Origin: Chrysiogenia bacterium
Lineage (GTDB): Bacteria; JAGRBM01
DNA length: 16,316 nucleotides
NCBI GenBank assembly: GCA_020434085.1
Contig: JAGRBM010000284.1
Span: forward strand, 1 to 16,316
Direction of reading: 5' to 3'
The first letter of the stretch is position 1, and each line of letters opens with the position of its first letter. Of this stretch, positions 6,804 to 13,867 are shown piece by piece. A program made the translations under genes and the position numbers. The notes beneath the pieces are model-generated. The model did no database searches. It was not told the DNA's origin and saw only the letters and a list, made by a program, of their open reading frames with translations.

Positions 6804-7574
6804 ATGGAAACGAATCTTCTCGATTTCTCCGGCAAGGTGGTCTGGGTCACCGGCGCGGCCTCGGGCATCGGGCGCGCCACGGCGCTGCGCTTTGCCGCAA
6901 ACGGCGCGCAGGTCTTTGCCACCGACGTCAACGAAGCGGGCCTCGAAGAAGTCGCTGCGCGCATCCTCGAAGGCCGGCAGCGCGTGGTCACCGCTCTGTG
7001 TGATGTATCCGAGAGCGCGCAGGTCGCTCACGCGGTAAAAACACTAACCGGTGAATACGGAAAGCTCGATGTGCTTGCCAACTGCGCGGGCATCGCAGCG
7101 GGCGCGCCCATTGCCGCCCACGACGAGGCGCTCTGGAGCAAGATCCTGCGCGTCAATCTCGACGGCACCTTCCTGTGCAGCAAGGCGGCGGTGCCGCTGC
7201 TGACAAAAAGCGCCGGCGCCATCGTCAACGTGGCCTCCATTGAGGGACTGGGCGGCGAGAAACTGCTGGGGGCCTACTGCGCGTCCAAGCACGGGGTGAT
7301 CGGGCTGACAAAGGTATTGGCCAAGGAACTGGGGGCCTCGGGCGTGCGCTGCAACGCCGTGTGCCCGGGGGCGATCAATACGCCCATGCTCCGCCAGGGC
7401 GCCGAGAAGATGAACGAAACCCTCGAGAGCGTGATTGTGAAGAAGACGCCGCTGCGCCGCATTGGCGATCCCGATGAAGTCGCGCGCGTAATCGTGTTCC
7501 TGGCCAGCAAGCAGGCCAGCTTTATCACGGGCACGACGCTCACCATCGACGGCGGCCTCACTGCCGGTTACTAG
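6804..7574 (+). CDS. SDR family oxidoreductase, FabG-like (NAD-type)
   Basis: This 256-residue classical SDR is of FabG/3-hydroxyacyl dehydrogenase length. Motifs are TGAASGIG (16-23), NCAG (93-96, in place of NNAG), Asn118, Ser145 and Tyr158-xxx-Lys162. A C-terminal [17 protein letters not shown] segment is typical of FabG-like tetrameric SDRs. Asp41 at the end of the second beta strand predicts NAD(H) rather than NADP(H). The substrate is unknown. The ATG lies three bases after the TPR gene stop, so it is the third gene of that plus-strand cluster, although its function need not be related. Its TAG stop overlaps that of the convergent SDR by a shared CTAG. Confidence 0.9.
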   Translation: METNLLDFSGKVVWVTGAASGIGRATALRFAANGAQVFATDVNEAGLEEVAARILEGRQRVVTALCDVSESAQVAHAVKTLTGEYGKLDVLANCAGIAAGAPIAAHDEALWSKILRVNLDGTFLCSKAAVPLLTKSAGAIVNVASIEGLGGEKLLGAYCASKHGVIGLTKVLAKELGASGVRCNAVCPGAINTPMLRQGAEKMNETLESVIVKKTPLRRIGDPDEVARVIVFLASKQASFITGTTLTIDGGLTAGY

Positions 7575-8404
7575 GCATTCATTCCCAGCCGCGGGTAGAC
7601 GCGACCCATCACCCCCGTCATGAAAGCCGGCGAGAGCCGCATCAGGTTGGGCAGAATCGTGCCGGCCGTGCCCGGCGTGGAGAGCCCCTTGCGGTATCGA
7701 ATGGCACGTACCATTTGCAACGCCACGCGCTCGGGCGATGCGCCGACAATCTCCATCAGCCGCGCGCCAAATTCCTGCATCCCTCCGGTGCCGTAACCCT
7801 TGGTCTGGGCCAGTCCCGTCCGCGTGAAGCCAGGGCAGATACAGGTGACATCAATCCCCTCGCCGGAAATCTCCGCGCGCAGCGCCTCTGTATAGCCGAC
7901 AACCGCGAACTTCGAGAGCGCGTAGGCCGTCATGCCCGGCACCGGCAGCAGTCCCGCGATGGATGCGACGTTGACGATGTGACCGTGCCCGCGCGAGATC
8001 ATGTGCGGAAGCAGCAGGTTGTTCATGCGTACCGGCGCCCACACGTTGATGTCGAGGACCTTTTCCCAGTCAGGCAGCGACATGGCCGAGACCGGCCCGA
8101 GCGGCATGATCCCGGCGTTGTTAACCAGAATGTCCACCTGTCCCATTTGCCGGATCGCACGGCGTGCGGCCAGGTTGATGCCCTCCTTGGTGGAGAGATC
8201 GGCGCCGATGCACGCGACCTCGCGCCCCATGGGGCGTATCAGGCGCGCAACCTCGGCCAGCCCGACCTCGTTGCGGTCCACCAGGATGAGGTGGGCCCCC
8301 CAACGTGCCAGCTCCAATGAGAGCGCCCGGCCGATGCCGGAGGCGGCGCCCGTGACCAATGCGACCTTTTCCTGCAGGTTTTTGGGTGCGGTGAAGATGC
8401 TCAT
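7571..8404 (-). CDS. SDR family oxidoreductase, paralogue of the 10794-11615 SDR
   Basis: This 277-residue SDR has TGAASGIG (18-25), Asp43 (NAD-type), NNAG (95-98), Asn120, Ser148 and Tyr161-xxx-Lys165. The LPHMISRGHGHIVNVASIAG and TAYALSKFAVVGYTEALRAE segments are nearly matched in the SDR at 10794-11615, and both have long C-terminal extensions rich in basic residues. This group is commonly annotated as a general acyl/steroid/retinol-type dehydrogenase; the substrate cannot be read here. The ATG overlaps the stop of the upstream exported protein A (ATGA), showing translational coupling. It is the last gene of the five-gene minus-strand cluster. No terminator is visible because it runs tail-to-tail into the convergent SDR. 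Confidence 0.9.
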   Translation of the reverse strand: MSIFTAPKNLQEKVALVTGAASGIGRALSLELARWGAHLILVDRNEVGLAEVARLIRPMGREVACIGADLSTKEGINLAARRAIRQMGQVDILVNNAGIMPLGPVSAMSLPDWEKVLDINVWAPVRMNNLLLPHMISRGHGHIVNVASIAGLLPVPGMTAYALSKFAVVGYTEALRAEISGEGIDVTCICPGFTRTGLAQTKGYGTGGMQEFGARLMEIVGASPERVALQMVRAIRYRKGLSTPGTAGTILPNLMRLSPAFMTGVMGRVYPRLGMNA

Positions 8405-9402
8405 GATTCGTCCTTTGTCGCGGATGCGGGGGGCGGTATCTCGGGCGGCGCCTCGCGCTCTTCGGGTGGAATGTAGGTAAACTTGTAGGGCGCAAACGAG
8501 AGGCAGCTTGTTTTGACGCTGACGCTCGGTTCCCTCTCATAGCTCTCTGGCATGTTCAGGCGGCCGGGCTGGTCGGGGACTTCGTCGCTGTTCTGCTCCG
8601 CGGCGCTCTTGTCCAGGCACAGGGCTGCCTGCTCCACAAGGGCTTCGATCACCTCCTGCTCTGCCGAGCCGGAGTTGCTGGTCTTCGACCAGGCCAGCAC
8701 CTTGTGAGTGGCCGGATCGACCATCGCGACGCGCAGTGTGAGGTTCTCGGGCGACTTGCCCGGAATTCGCGTGGGCGCCCCCGCCGCGAGACTGGCAATG
8801 GTGAAGAGCGCCCCCACGAAGTCCTTGGTGTGGGTGGCCCAGCTCTGTTCGAGTCCCGAGAGGCGGATGTAGAAGACCGCATCGGCGTCGGCGTAGTTGG
8901 GGTGTGCGCACACCTTTTCATCATCGTCGAGCACATACTTGAGCGCGTCCTTGCGCTGGAGGATCTCCCGATAGGTGAGGGAATCGCCCATCATTTCTGC
9001 AAGGGTAAAGAATGCCTCACGGTGGCAGAGTGCGAGCTCGTAGTCATCGCCAAGTTCGTGGGGCAGCGGCGCAATGGCGCGGCTTCCACTGGGCATGTTG
9101 CGCACCAGGCTGCGGATGAGCTCCACCCAGGCGTTGATCTGCCAGTCCCGCGGAGCGCCGACCAGTTGTTCGCCCTGCTCGCGAACGAGCTCGATTTCAG
9201 GATAGGCCAGAACAACCTTGTGAATGGTCGGCATGCCGGTTTCGGGAGCGGTCTGCGAGAGCTGCTGCGTGGGGGAGCCTTCGTCTTCAGTGTCATCGGC
9301 CCAGGCGGTGGCGGGACGCGCCATCGAGACCAGCACCACTGCCATCATGAGCAGCCGGAGGCTCCAGCGTTTTCGTGCGGCGATGATGCGTGATTTTTGC
9401 AT
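8401..9402 (-). CDS. Exported four-cysteine protein A, unknown function
   Basis: This 333-residue protein starts at ATG 9402, five bases after the stop of protein B; the upstream in-frame extension overlaps protein B and is unlikely. A basic N-region and hydrophobic segment (about 14-33, PATA|WADD) form a signal peptide. The mature protein has exactly four cysteines (126, 165, 262, 300), suggesting two disulfides in the periplasm or outside the cell. The C-terminal tail is Pro/Glu-rich. The segment LRVAMVDPATHKVLAWSK (223-240) has the lipoprotein-like 'rLvDa.tgkvlw' pattern found in CsgG/LpoB/GNA1162-type folds, but no family is assigned. All four cysteine contexts align with those of protein B, so the two are probable paralogues. 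Confidence 0.78.
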   Translation of the reverse strand: MQKSRIIAARKRWSLRLLMMAVVLVSMARPATAWADDTEDEGSPTQQLSQTAPETGMPTIHKVVLAYPEIELVREQGEQLVGAPRDWQINAWVELIRSLVRNMPSGSRAIAPLPHELGDDYELALCHREAFFTLAEMMGDSLTYREILQRKDALKYVLDDDEKVCAHPNYADADAVFYIRLSGLEQSWATHTKDFVGALFTIASLAAGAPTRIPGKSPENLTLRVAMVDPATHKVLAWSKTSNSGSAEQEVIEALVEQAALCLDKSAAEQNSDEVPDQPGRLNMPESYEREPSVSVKTSCLSFAPYKFTYIPPEEREAPPEIPPPASATKDES

Positions 9403-9407
9403 GGCTC

Positions 9408-10226
9408 TTAATACTCGAGTGTGTAGGGCACGACGGGACTGCAGATGTACACGTTTTGTTTCTCGACCAATGCGCGGATCTCGTCTTCCGACAAGCCTGA
9501 ATAAGTATCGAAGCATTTGAGGATGTGCGCAGCCATCTTGGAGAGGGTTGACTGGCGCGCGCCGGGGCCGGCGACCTTCGCCCCGGCGACGAGCACTTTC
9601 TCGCCCGAAGCATCGACCAGCGCGAGTTGGAGCAGGGTTCCAAATGAACCGAAGGATTCATTGGTGTTTTGATACTGGACAAGCAACGCAGGGCGTCCGG
9701 GAAAGCGCGGGCTGAATTTGCAGGTAATTCCCTCGGTTTGGTAGGCCTCGCCCGGTTCTTCGTCCTCTTTGGCCAGTCCGCTCAGAACCGAACCGTACAC
9801 GGTATTGAAGAGCGCCTTGCGCTGGCAGAGCGTGTCGGCTCCCGCCTGCATCAGCCGGTAGTAGTTGGCCTGCGCATCGGGGCTCATGTCGCCAAGGGCC
9901 TTCGCGACGACTTCGCCCACCATGGCGCTGCGGGCTTTCTGCTCCTCGTCCTCATCGAGCAGGTACCGGCCCTCGGGCTGCTCGGCGAAGCGCTGCACCA
10001 CCGGCGGGAATAGAACAAGATCGGGCAGACGAACGGAGACCGGGGGCGTGGGCGGAGGCGCGGGCGTTTCCGTGGGCGACTCCTGCTCTGGGAGCGGCGC
10101 ATCGGGTTCCGAACTTGCCGCCGGGTCCGGTTGTTGTTCAGCTTCCTCGGCGCGCGCAGGTCCTGCTGCCGGCGGCAAAGCACCGATCAGCGCAAAGAGC
10201 AGCACGGCGATGAGCCTTGCGCGCAT
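9408..10226 (-). CDS. Exported four-cysteine protein B, unknown function
   Basis: This 272-residue protein has a clear signal peptide (1-26, cleavage after ARA), an acidic/proline-rich linker (27-63) and a folded domain (about 64-272). Its four cysteines (134, 169, 238, 262) match the four of protein A in local context: LCQRKALF with LCHREAFF, LKCFD with ALCLD, and the C-terminal ICSPVVPYTLEY with SCLSFAPYKFTY. LQLALVDASGEKVLVAGAK (199-217) aligns with the equivalent strand pair in A. The ATG at 10226 has AAGGAGG in the 3' end of the lipoprotein gene with 10-base spacing, and the gap between the genes is 2 bases. No known family is recognised. It is probably an envelope protein working with A and the lipoprotein. 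Confidence 0.78.
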   Translation of the reverse strand: MRARLIAVLLFALIGALPPAAGPARAEEAEQQPDPAASSEPDAPLPEQESPTETPAPPPTPPVSVRLPDLVLFPPVVQRFAEQPEGRYLLDEDEEQKARSAMVGEVVAKALGDMSPDAQANYYRLMQAGADTLCQRKALFNTVYGSVLSGLAKEDEEPGEAYQTEGITCKFSPRFPGRPALLVQYQNTNESFGSFGTLLQLALVDASGEKVLVAGAKVAGPGARQSTLSKMAAHILKCFDTYSGLSEDEIRALVEKQNVYICSPVVPYTLEY

Positions 10227-10228
10227 GG

Positions 10229-10729
10229 CTACTCATCCTCCTTCAGCCAGCGATGCGGACCGGCATCGAGTTTTGGAAGAATCCCCGGCGTTCCGAGCAC
10301 CCGATTGGTGACAAGGAGTTTGATGAGCCCTTCCTCGCGCGAGCGAGCGCGAAGCGAGTAGTAGCTGCCGTAGGTATTGGCTTCGAGAAAATACTCCGTG
10401 CCGGCCTTAAAGACATACATTCTCTGGAGCACCGGACTCTCGATCATGCCCTGCGTCGGGGCAAGGCTGACCAGGTAGACGCCGGGCTCGGCAACAAAGG
10501 CGTAGGAAGTGTTCTTGGGTAGCGCGGCAACGGGAATCGTGTTGAGCCGGAACTGCACGGCTTTGCTGGCCAGGCCGTTCATCCGGAAGAAATAGACAAC
10601 CGCCTTGTCCTTGGGGACCGGCCGAATTGCCTCAAATTCCGCGCCGCGTTTGGGCACCCTTGGGATGCCGCAGCCCACGCAGGTGAGCGCGGCAACGGCC
10701 AGCAGCAACATGTGAATCGTACGCTTCAT
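10229..10729 (-). CDS. Probable lipoprotein, DUF2846-like
   Basis: This 166-residue protein has a short signal peptide (1-19) ending at CVGC, with Cys20 as the likely lipidated residue. The -3 position is Cys rather than Leu, so the lipobox is atypical. Residues 42-130 (AVVYFFRMNGLASKAVQFRL, then ALPKNTSYAFVAEPGVYLVS, TEYFLEANTYGSYYSL) have the beta-sandwich pattern of DUF2846 and related PEGA-like lipoproteins. The C-terminal basic segment (RARSREEGLIKLL) is also seen in that group. No good ribosome binding site precedes ATG 10729. It lies 64 bases after the SDR gene and 2 bases before protein B, so it is probably part of the same operon. Its role is not known. Confidence 0.78.
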   Translation of the reverse strand: MKRTIHMLLLAVAALTCVGCGIPRVPKRGAEFEAIRPVPKDKAVVYFFRMNGLASKAVQFRLNTIPVAALPKNTSYAFVAEPGVYLVSLAPTQGMIESPVLQRMYVFKAGTEYFLEANTYGSYYSLRARSREEGLIKLLVTNRVLGTPGILPKLDAGPHRWLKEDE

Positions 10730-10793
10730 CGGGGAACTTGAATTGTGATGAACCGGGAAACCCGTGGCAAATGCCGCGCTGTCTCATCCTGAG

Positions 10794-11615
10794 TCAGGAG
10801 AGATCCCGCTTTCCCCGCCGCCAGAGGATGCGGTTGACGCGGCTCATGGCTTCGGGGGAAATGCGCTTCAACGCCCACATGGAGGACGAACCCGGCGCCA
10901 GGGTGATGATCCCCTTGCCGCGCTTGATTCCGCGGACGATGTCCTTGGCCGCCTTGCCGGCGGAGTAGCCGATGCCCGCCGCCATGCCTTTCTTGGCGGT
11001 CTTCTCTGCCTCGCTGCTGGCGTAGTGACCGATCTCGGTGATTCCGGTCTCCACGATGCCCGGGCACACGACCGAGACCTCGATCCCCTGGCCCGCAATC
11101 TCGGCGCGCAGGGCTTCGGAATAGCCCACCATTGCGAACTTCGTGAGTGAATAGGCGGTGAGCCCGGGCACGCCGACCAGCCCGGCCATCGAGGCAGTCG
11201 TGACGATGTGGCCGCTGCCGCGCTCCAGAAAATGAGGAAGCAGCGCCTGGGTGAGTCGCACCGGCCCCCACAGGTTGATGTCGACGATCCACTCCCAGTC
11301 GGAGAGCTTCATCTCCTTGACCGGTCCCAGGTACATCACGCCGGCGTTGTTGTAGAGCAGGTCGACGCGGCCGGCCTGCTCAAGCGCCTGCTTTGCCAGG
11401 CGCGCAATGTCGGGCTTCCTGGCAAGATCGGCCTGGATGGCGTAGGCAGTTGCGCCGATCTTGCGGCACTCCTGCGCGGCATCCTCGAGGCGCTCGCCGT
11501 TGACGTCATTGAGAACGAGGATCGCACCCTCGCGCGCGAGTTCCTTCGCACAGGCCAGCCCGATGCCCGATGCCGCGCCGGTTACCAGCGCGACCTTTCC
11601 CTTGAGATTCTTCAT
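10794..11615 (-). CDS. SDR family oxidoreductase, paralogue of the 7571-8404 SDR
   Basis: This 273-residue SDR has TGAASGIG (12-19), Asp37 (NAD-type), NNAG (89-92), Asn114, Ser142 and Tyr155-xxx-Lys159. It then carries a long C-terminal part containing SPEAMSRVNRILWRRGKRDL, which is rich in Arg/Lys and may contact membrane. The sequence is clearly close to the SDR at 7571-8404, sharing TAYSLTKFAMVGYSEALRAE with TAYALSKFAVVGYTEALRAE. The ATG at 11615 has GGAGG at 11625-11621, 5-base spacing. It is the first gene of the five-gene minus-strand cluster; the 206-base gap upstream must hold the promoter. Confidence 0.9.
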   Translation of the reverse strand: MKNLKGKVALVTGAASGIGLACAKELAREGAILVLNDVNGERLEDAAQECRKIGATAYAIQADLARKPDIARLAKQALEQAGRVDLLYNNAGVMYLGPVKEMKLSDWEWIVDINLWGPVRLTQALLPHFLERGSGHIVTTASMAGLVGVPGLTAYSLTKFAMVGYSEALRAEIAGQGIEVSVVCPGIVETGITEIGHYASSEAEKTAKKGMAAGIGYSAGKAAKDIVRGIKRGKGIITLAPGSSSMWALKRISPEAMSRVNRILWRRGKRDLS

Positions 11616-11660
11616 GGACCCCTCCCCGTCGGAAAAGAATTTTGCCACAGCCAGGAATTT

Positions 11661-11746
11661 GAAACCACAGATGTACACAGATGAACACGGATTTTAGGAA
11701 GTGCTCAGACCACGATCTGTGTGCATCTGTGTTCATCCGTGGTTCC
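11661..11746. repeat. Imperfect inverted repeat, 32-bp arms
   Basis: The left arm (11661-11692, containing CCACAGATGTACACAGATG) is complementary to the right arm (11715-11746) at 27 of 32 positions. Each arm holds two tandem 'ACACAGATG'-like units, so the element is both a direct and an inverted repeat. Similar CACAGATGAACACAGAT sequences are dispersed in intergenic regions of many unrelated bacteria. It lies between the terminator of the MFE-2-like gene and the start of the SDR, within the probable promoter region of the five-gene cluster. Confidence 0.8.
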
Positions 11747-11765
11747 ATTCCGGTGTCATATTCAA

Positions 11766-11794
11766 GAAAAAGGGCCCCGTTTTGCGGGGCCCTT
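11766..11794 (-). terminator. Rho-independent terminator of the MFE-2-like gene
   Basis: On the minus strand AAGGGCCCCG (11794-11785) pairs with its complement (11779-11770) around the 5-base loop CAAAA. The stem is followed by a T-run interrupted once (11770-11764). It lies 28 bases beyond the stop codon of the gene at 11822-12730 and separates it from the five-gene cluster. Confidence 0.88.
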
Positions 11795-11821
11795 CTGGAT
11801 TCTCGGTCGCTGTGCAACGGC

Positions 11822-12730
11822 CTAGAACTTGATGTACTTCATGATGCCCATGGTGGCTGCCTGCAGGTCCTTGACCGGCTTGGCTTCCTCGGGCTTGTCG
11901 ATCACGGGCAGCACCTTGTCACGGAAGGTTTCCGGGGTGAGCTCTGCCGGGTCGATGAAGGTGCCCGGGTGCTGCTCAAGCCAGACCTTGGTGAAGAAGC
12001 CGCCGCCGCCCTCGATGATGGAGCCCGAAAGCTCACACTCTTCGGAGACGAGGTAGCCCACCATCTTGGCGATGATGGCCGGATCGAACTTGGCGAGCAT
12101 CGGAGGCGGCATGACGGTCTCGGTCATGCGGCTCTTGGCGATGGGCGCAATGGCGTTGACCTTGATGTTGCTCTTGGCGCCTTCGACGCGCATCGAGTTC
12201 ATCATGCCGACCAGGGCGAGCTTGGCGCCGCCGTAGTTGACCTGACCGAAGTTGCCCCAGAGGCCCGCGCCCGAGCTGGTGACGACGACGCGGCCGTAAC
12301 CGGCTTCCTTCATGTGGGTCCAGGCGGCCTGCGTCACGCAGAAGGCGCCCTTGACGTGCACGGCGAAGATCGAGTCCCAGTCGGCCTCACTCATCTTGTG
12401 GAAAGAAACGTCGCGCAGAATGCCGGCGTTGTTGATGACGATGTCGACGCGGCCCCACTCGTCGAGTGCGGTGCGGACGATGTTCTTGCCGCCATCGATG
12501 GTGGCGACGGAGTCGTAGTTGGCGACGGCCTGGCCGCCGGCGGCCTTGATCTCATCGACGACCTTCTGGGCCGGCGTCTGATCTGCGCCCTCGCCCTTGA
12601 AGGAGCCACCGAGGTCGTTGACCACAACCTTGGCGCCGCGCGAGGCGAGAAAGAGCGCGTGCTCGCGGCCCAAACCGCCACCGGCACCAGTTACAATAGC
12701 GACACGATCGTCATAACGAATTTCACCCAT
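11822..12730 (-). CDS. (3R)-hydroxyacyl-CoA dehydrogenase, MFE-2/HSD17B4-like SDR
   Basis: This 302-residue SDR of the peroxisomal multifunctional-enzyme type-2 group has TGAGGGLG (14-21), Asp39 (NAD-type), NNAG (100-103), Ser153, and Tyr166-xxx-Lys170 in NFGQVNYGGAK. The NDLGGSFKGEG-type insertion after strand 2 and the long C-terminal region from MTETVMPPPM onward (GYLVSEECELSG) are hallmarks of MFE-2 dehydrogenase domains. Only this domain is present; the hydratase and SCP-2 domains of the eukaryotic enzyme are absent. It should oxidise (3R)-hydroxyacyl-CoA to 3-ketoacyl-CoA. Start choice: ATG 12730 fits family N-termini. TTG 12739 sits only 3 bases from the AGGAGG motif, while the ATG has a long 12-base spacing, so the exact start is uncertain. 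The gene is divergent from the dienoyl-CoA isomerase. Confidence 0.88.
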   Translation of the reverse strand: MGEIRYDDRVAIVTGAGGGLGREHALFLASRGAKVVVNDLGGSFKGEGADQTPAQKVVDEIKAAGGQAVANYDSVATIDGGKNIVRTALDEWGRVDIVINNAGILRDVSFHKMSEADWDSIFAVHVKGAFCVTQAAWTHMKEAGYGRVVVTSSGAGLWGNFGQVNYGGAKLALVGMMNSMRVEGAKSNIKVNAIAPIAKSRMTETVMPPPMLAKFDPAIIAKMVGYLVSEECELSGSIIEGGGGFFTKVWLEQHPGTFIDPAELTPETFRDKVLPVIDKPEEAKPVKDLQAATMGIMKYIKF

Positions 12731-12804
12731 TTTACTCAACGTCCTCCTGAGAGAGATTGCCGCGTTCTCGCCGCGGCGGCGGTGCTCACCCCAGCGAAAA
12801 GAAC

Positions 12805-12825
12805 CGCCCCCAAGGGGCGTTTCTC
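12805..12825. promoter_or_regulatory. GC-rich hairpin in the MFE-2-like gene leader
   Basis: CGCCCC (12805-12810) and GGGGCG (12814-12819) form a 6-bp stem with a 3-base loop. It is followed by TTTCTC on the plus strand, and on the minus strand by GGTTCTTTTCG. The minus-strand reading could be a weak attenuator in the untranslated leader of the MFE-2-like gene; the plus-strand reading would stop opposing transcripts. The short stem makes either role tentative. Confidence 0.3.
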
Positions 12826-12860
12826 AAGTGCTGTGGATGGCGTGCGGGGAGTAGTGATTA

Positions 12861-12880
12861 CGTTGACTCCCCAGTCAACG
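12861..12880. promoter_or_regulatory. Perfect 8-4-8 inverted repeat, probable TetR-type operator
   Basis: CGTTGACT (12861-12868) and AGTCAACG (12873-12880) flank CCCC. It is placed between divergent acyl-CoA genes, at the -35 position of the plus-strand promoter, where a dimeric repressor would block transcription. Size and spacing suit a TetR/FadR-type regulator of fatty-acid degradation. The regulator itself is not in the window. Confidence 0.6.
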
Positions 12881-12892
12881 GGCCGCTAGGAT
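12863..12892 (+). promoter_or_regulatory. Candidate promoter of the dienoyl-CoA isomerase gene
   Basis: TTGACT (12863-12868, five of six matches to the -35 consensus) and TAGGAT (12887-12892, four of six to the -10) are 18 bases apart. The -35 lies within the left half of the inverted repeat, so the repeat and promoter overlap. The symmetric half also offers TTGACT on the minus strand, but no good -10 follows there. The start codon is about 115 bases downstream. Confidence 0.45.
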
Positions 12893-13008
12893 GGCCTCCG
12901 ACCCGCCGAAAGGCAAGGTATTTTTTGCGAAAATAAAGCAGGTTTCAGGGGCATTTCGAGGGGTTTGTTTCCCCTTTGGAGTGACCGCTTGCCTGCGGGG
13001 AGAGCGCC

Positions 13009-13827
13009 ATGGGCGACTACAAAGTGATTCTGACTGAAAAGGACGGCCACGTGGGCGTCCTGACCCTCAACCGTCCCGACAAACTCAACGCCATGGGGCC
13101 CGACTTCTGGGAGGAGTTTCCCGCGGCGGTGCGCGAGCTCGACGAGGATCCCGAGGTCCGCTGCATCGTCATCAAGGCTGCCGGTCGTGCGTTTACCGCG
13201 GGCCTGGATCTGGTCAGCATGGGCGGCTCCCTGGGGGGCGGCGGCGCCGGATCGGAGGCCGCCCGTCGCCGGGGCCTCCACAAGGAAGTCCACCGGCTGC
13301 AGGGTTCAATCAGCGCCACGGAGAAGGCCGACACCCCGGTCATCGTGGCCGTACACGGCGCGTGCATCGGCGGCGGCATCGACCTGATCACCGCCTGTGA
13401 CATCCGGCTCTCCACCAAAGACGCAAAATTCTCGGTGCGCGAGACCAAGATCGCCATCGTCGCCGACGTGGGCACGCTCCAGCGCCTGCCCCGCATCATC
13501 GGCCGCGGTCACACCTCCGAGCTCGCGCTCACGGGCAAGGACATCGATGGCGAATACGCCCGCGAGATCGGGCTCGTCAATCGCACCTACGAGAGCGCCG
13601 AGGACCTGCACGCTGCCGCCCTGGTAATGGCCCGCGAGATCGCGGAGAACTCCCCGCTCGTCACCCAGGGCGTCAAACAGGTCCTGCGCTACGGCGAGTA
13701 CAAGAGTGTCGACGACGCCCTTGAATACGTTGCGGTGTGGAACAGCGCCTTCCTGATGAGCAACGACTTCAACGAAGCCATCGCCGCGTTCATGCAGAAG
13801 CGAAAGCCGGTCTTCAAGGGCGAGTGA
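13009..13827 (+). CDS. Delta3,5-Delta2,4-dienoyl-CoA isomerase (ECH1-like crotonase)
   Basis: This 272-residue enoyl-CoA hydratase/isomerase superfamily protein has an oxyanion-hole strand at 61-66 (AFTAGLDL). Its GGGIDL (121-126), VRETKI (143-148) and VADVGTLQRL (151-160) blocks match ECH1. The acidic residues Asp125, Glu145 and Asp153 have the same 20 and 8 residue spacings as the catalytic triad of rat ECH1 (Asp176, Glu196, Asp204). This supports dienoyl-CoA isomerase activity, which shifts 3,5-dienoyl-CoA to 2,4-dienoyl-CoA during beta-oxidation of odd-position double bonds, rather than simple hydration. The ATG at 13009 has GGGGAG at 12997-13002. It is monocistronic and divergent from the hydroxyacyl-CoA dehydrogenase, under a shared control region. 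Confidence 0.88.
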   Translation: MGDYKVILTEKDGHVGVLTLNRPDKLNAMGPDFWEEFPAAVRELDEDPEVRCIVIKAAGRAFTAGLDLVSMGGSLGGGGAGSEAARRRGLHKEVHRLQGSISATEKADTPVIVAVHGACIGGGIDLITACDIRLSTKDAKFSVRETKIAIVADVGTLQRLPRIIGRGHTSELALTGKDIDGEYAREIGLVNRTYESAEDLHAAALVMAREIAENSPLVTQGVKQVLRYGEYKSVDDALEYVAVWNSAFLMSNDFNEAIAAFMQKRKPVFKGE

Positions 13828-13844
13828 TCGGTGGTTTATCCACA

Positions 13845-13862
13845 GGTTTGGCAGGCCAAACC
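13845..13862. terminator. Hairpin in the convergent ECH1-like/PQ-loop gap
   Basis: GGTTTGGC (13845-13852) and GCCAAACC (13855-13862) make an 8-bp perfect stem with a 2-base loop, in the 40 bases between two convergent genes. No T-run follows on either strand, so it may be a weak or factor-assisted terminator or simply a stabilising 3' hairpin. Confidence 0.35.
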
Positions 13863-13867
13863 CATCG

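Noticed and set aside
10726-11292. 188-residue minus-strand frame overlapping the SDR
   Set aside because: A frame-shifted shadow of the SDR rich in Arg/Gly/His; SDR motifs are in the other frame.
11681-12889. 402-residue plus-strand open frame
   Set aside because: Runs through an intergenic repeat, a terminator and the antisense of the MFE-2-like gene; no domain.
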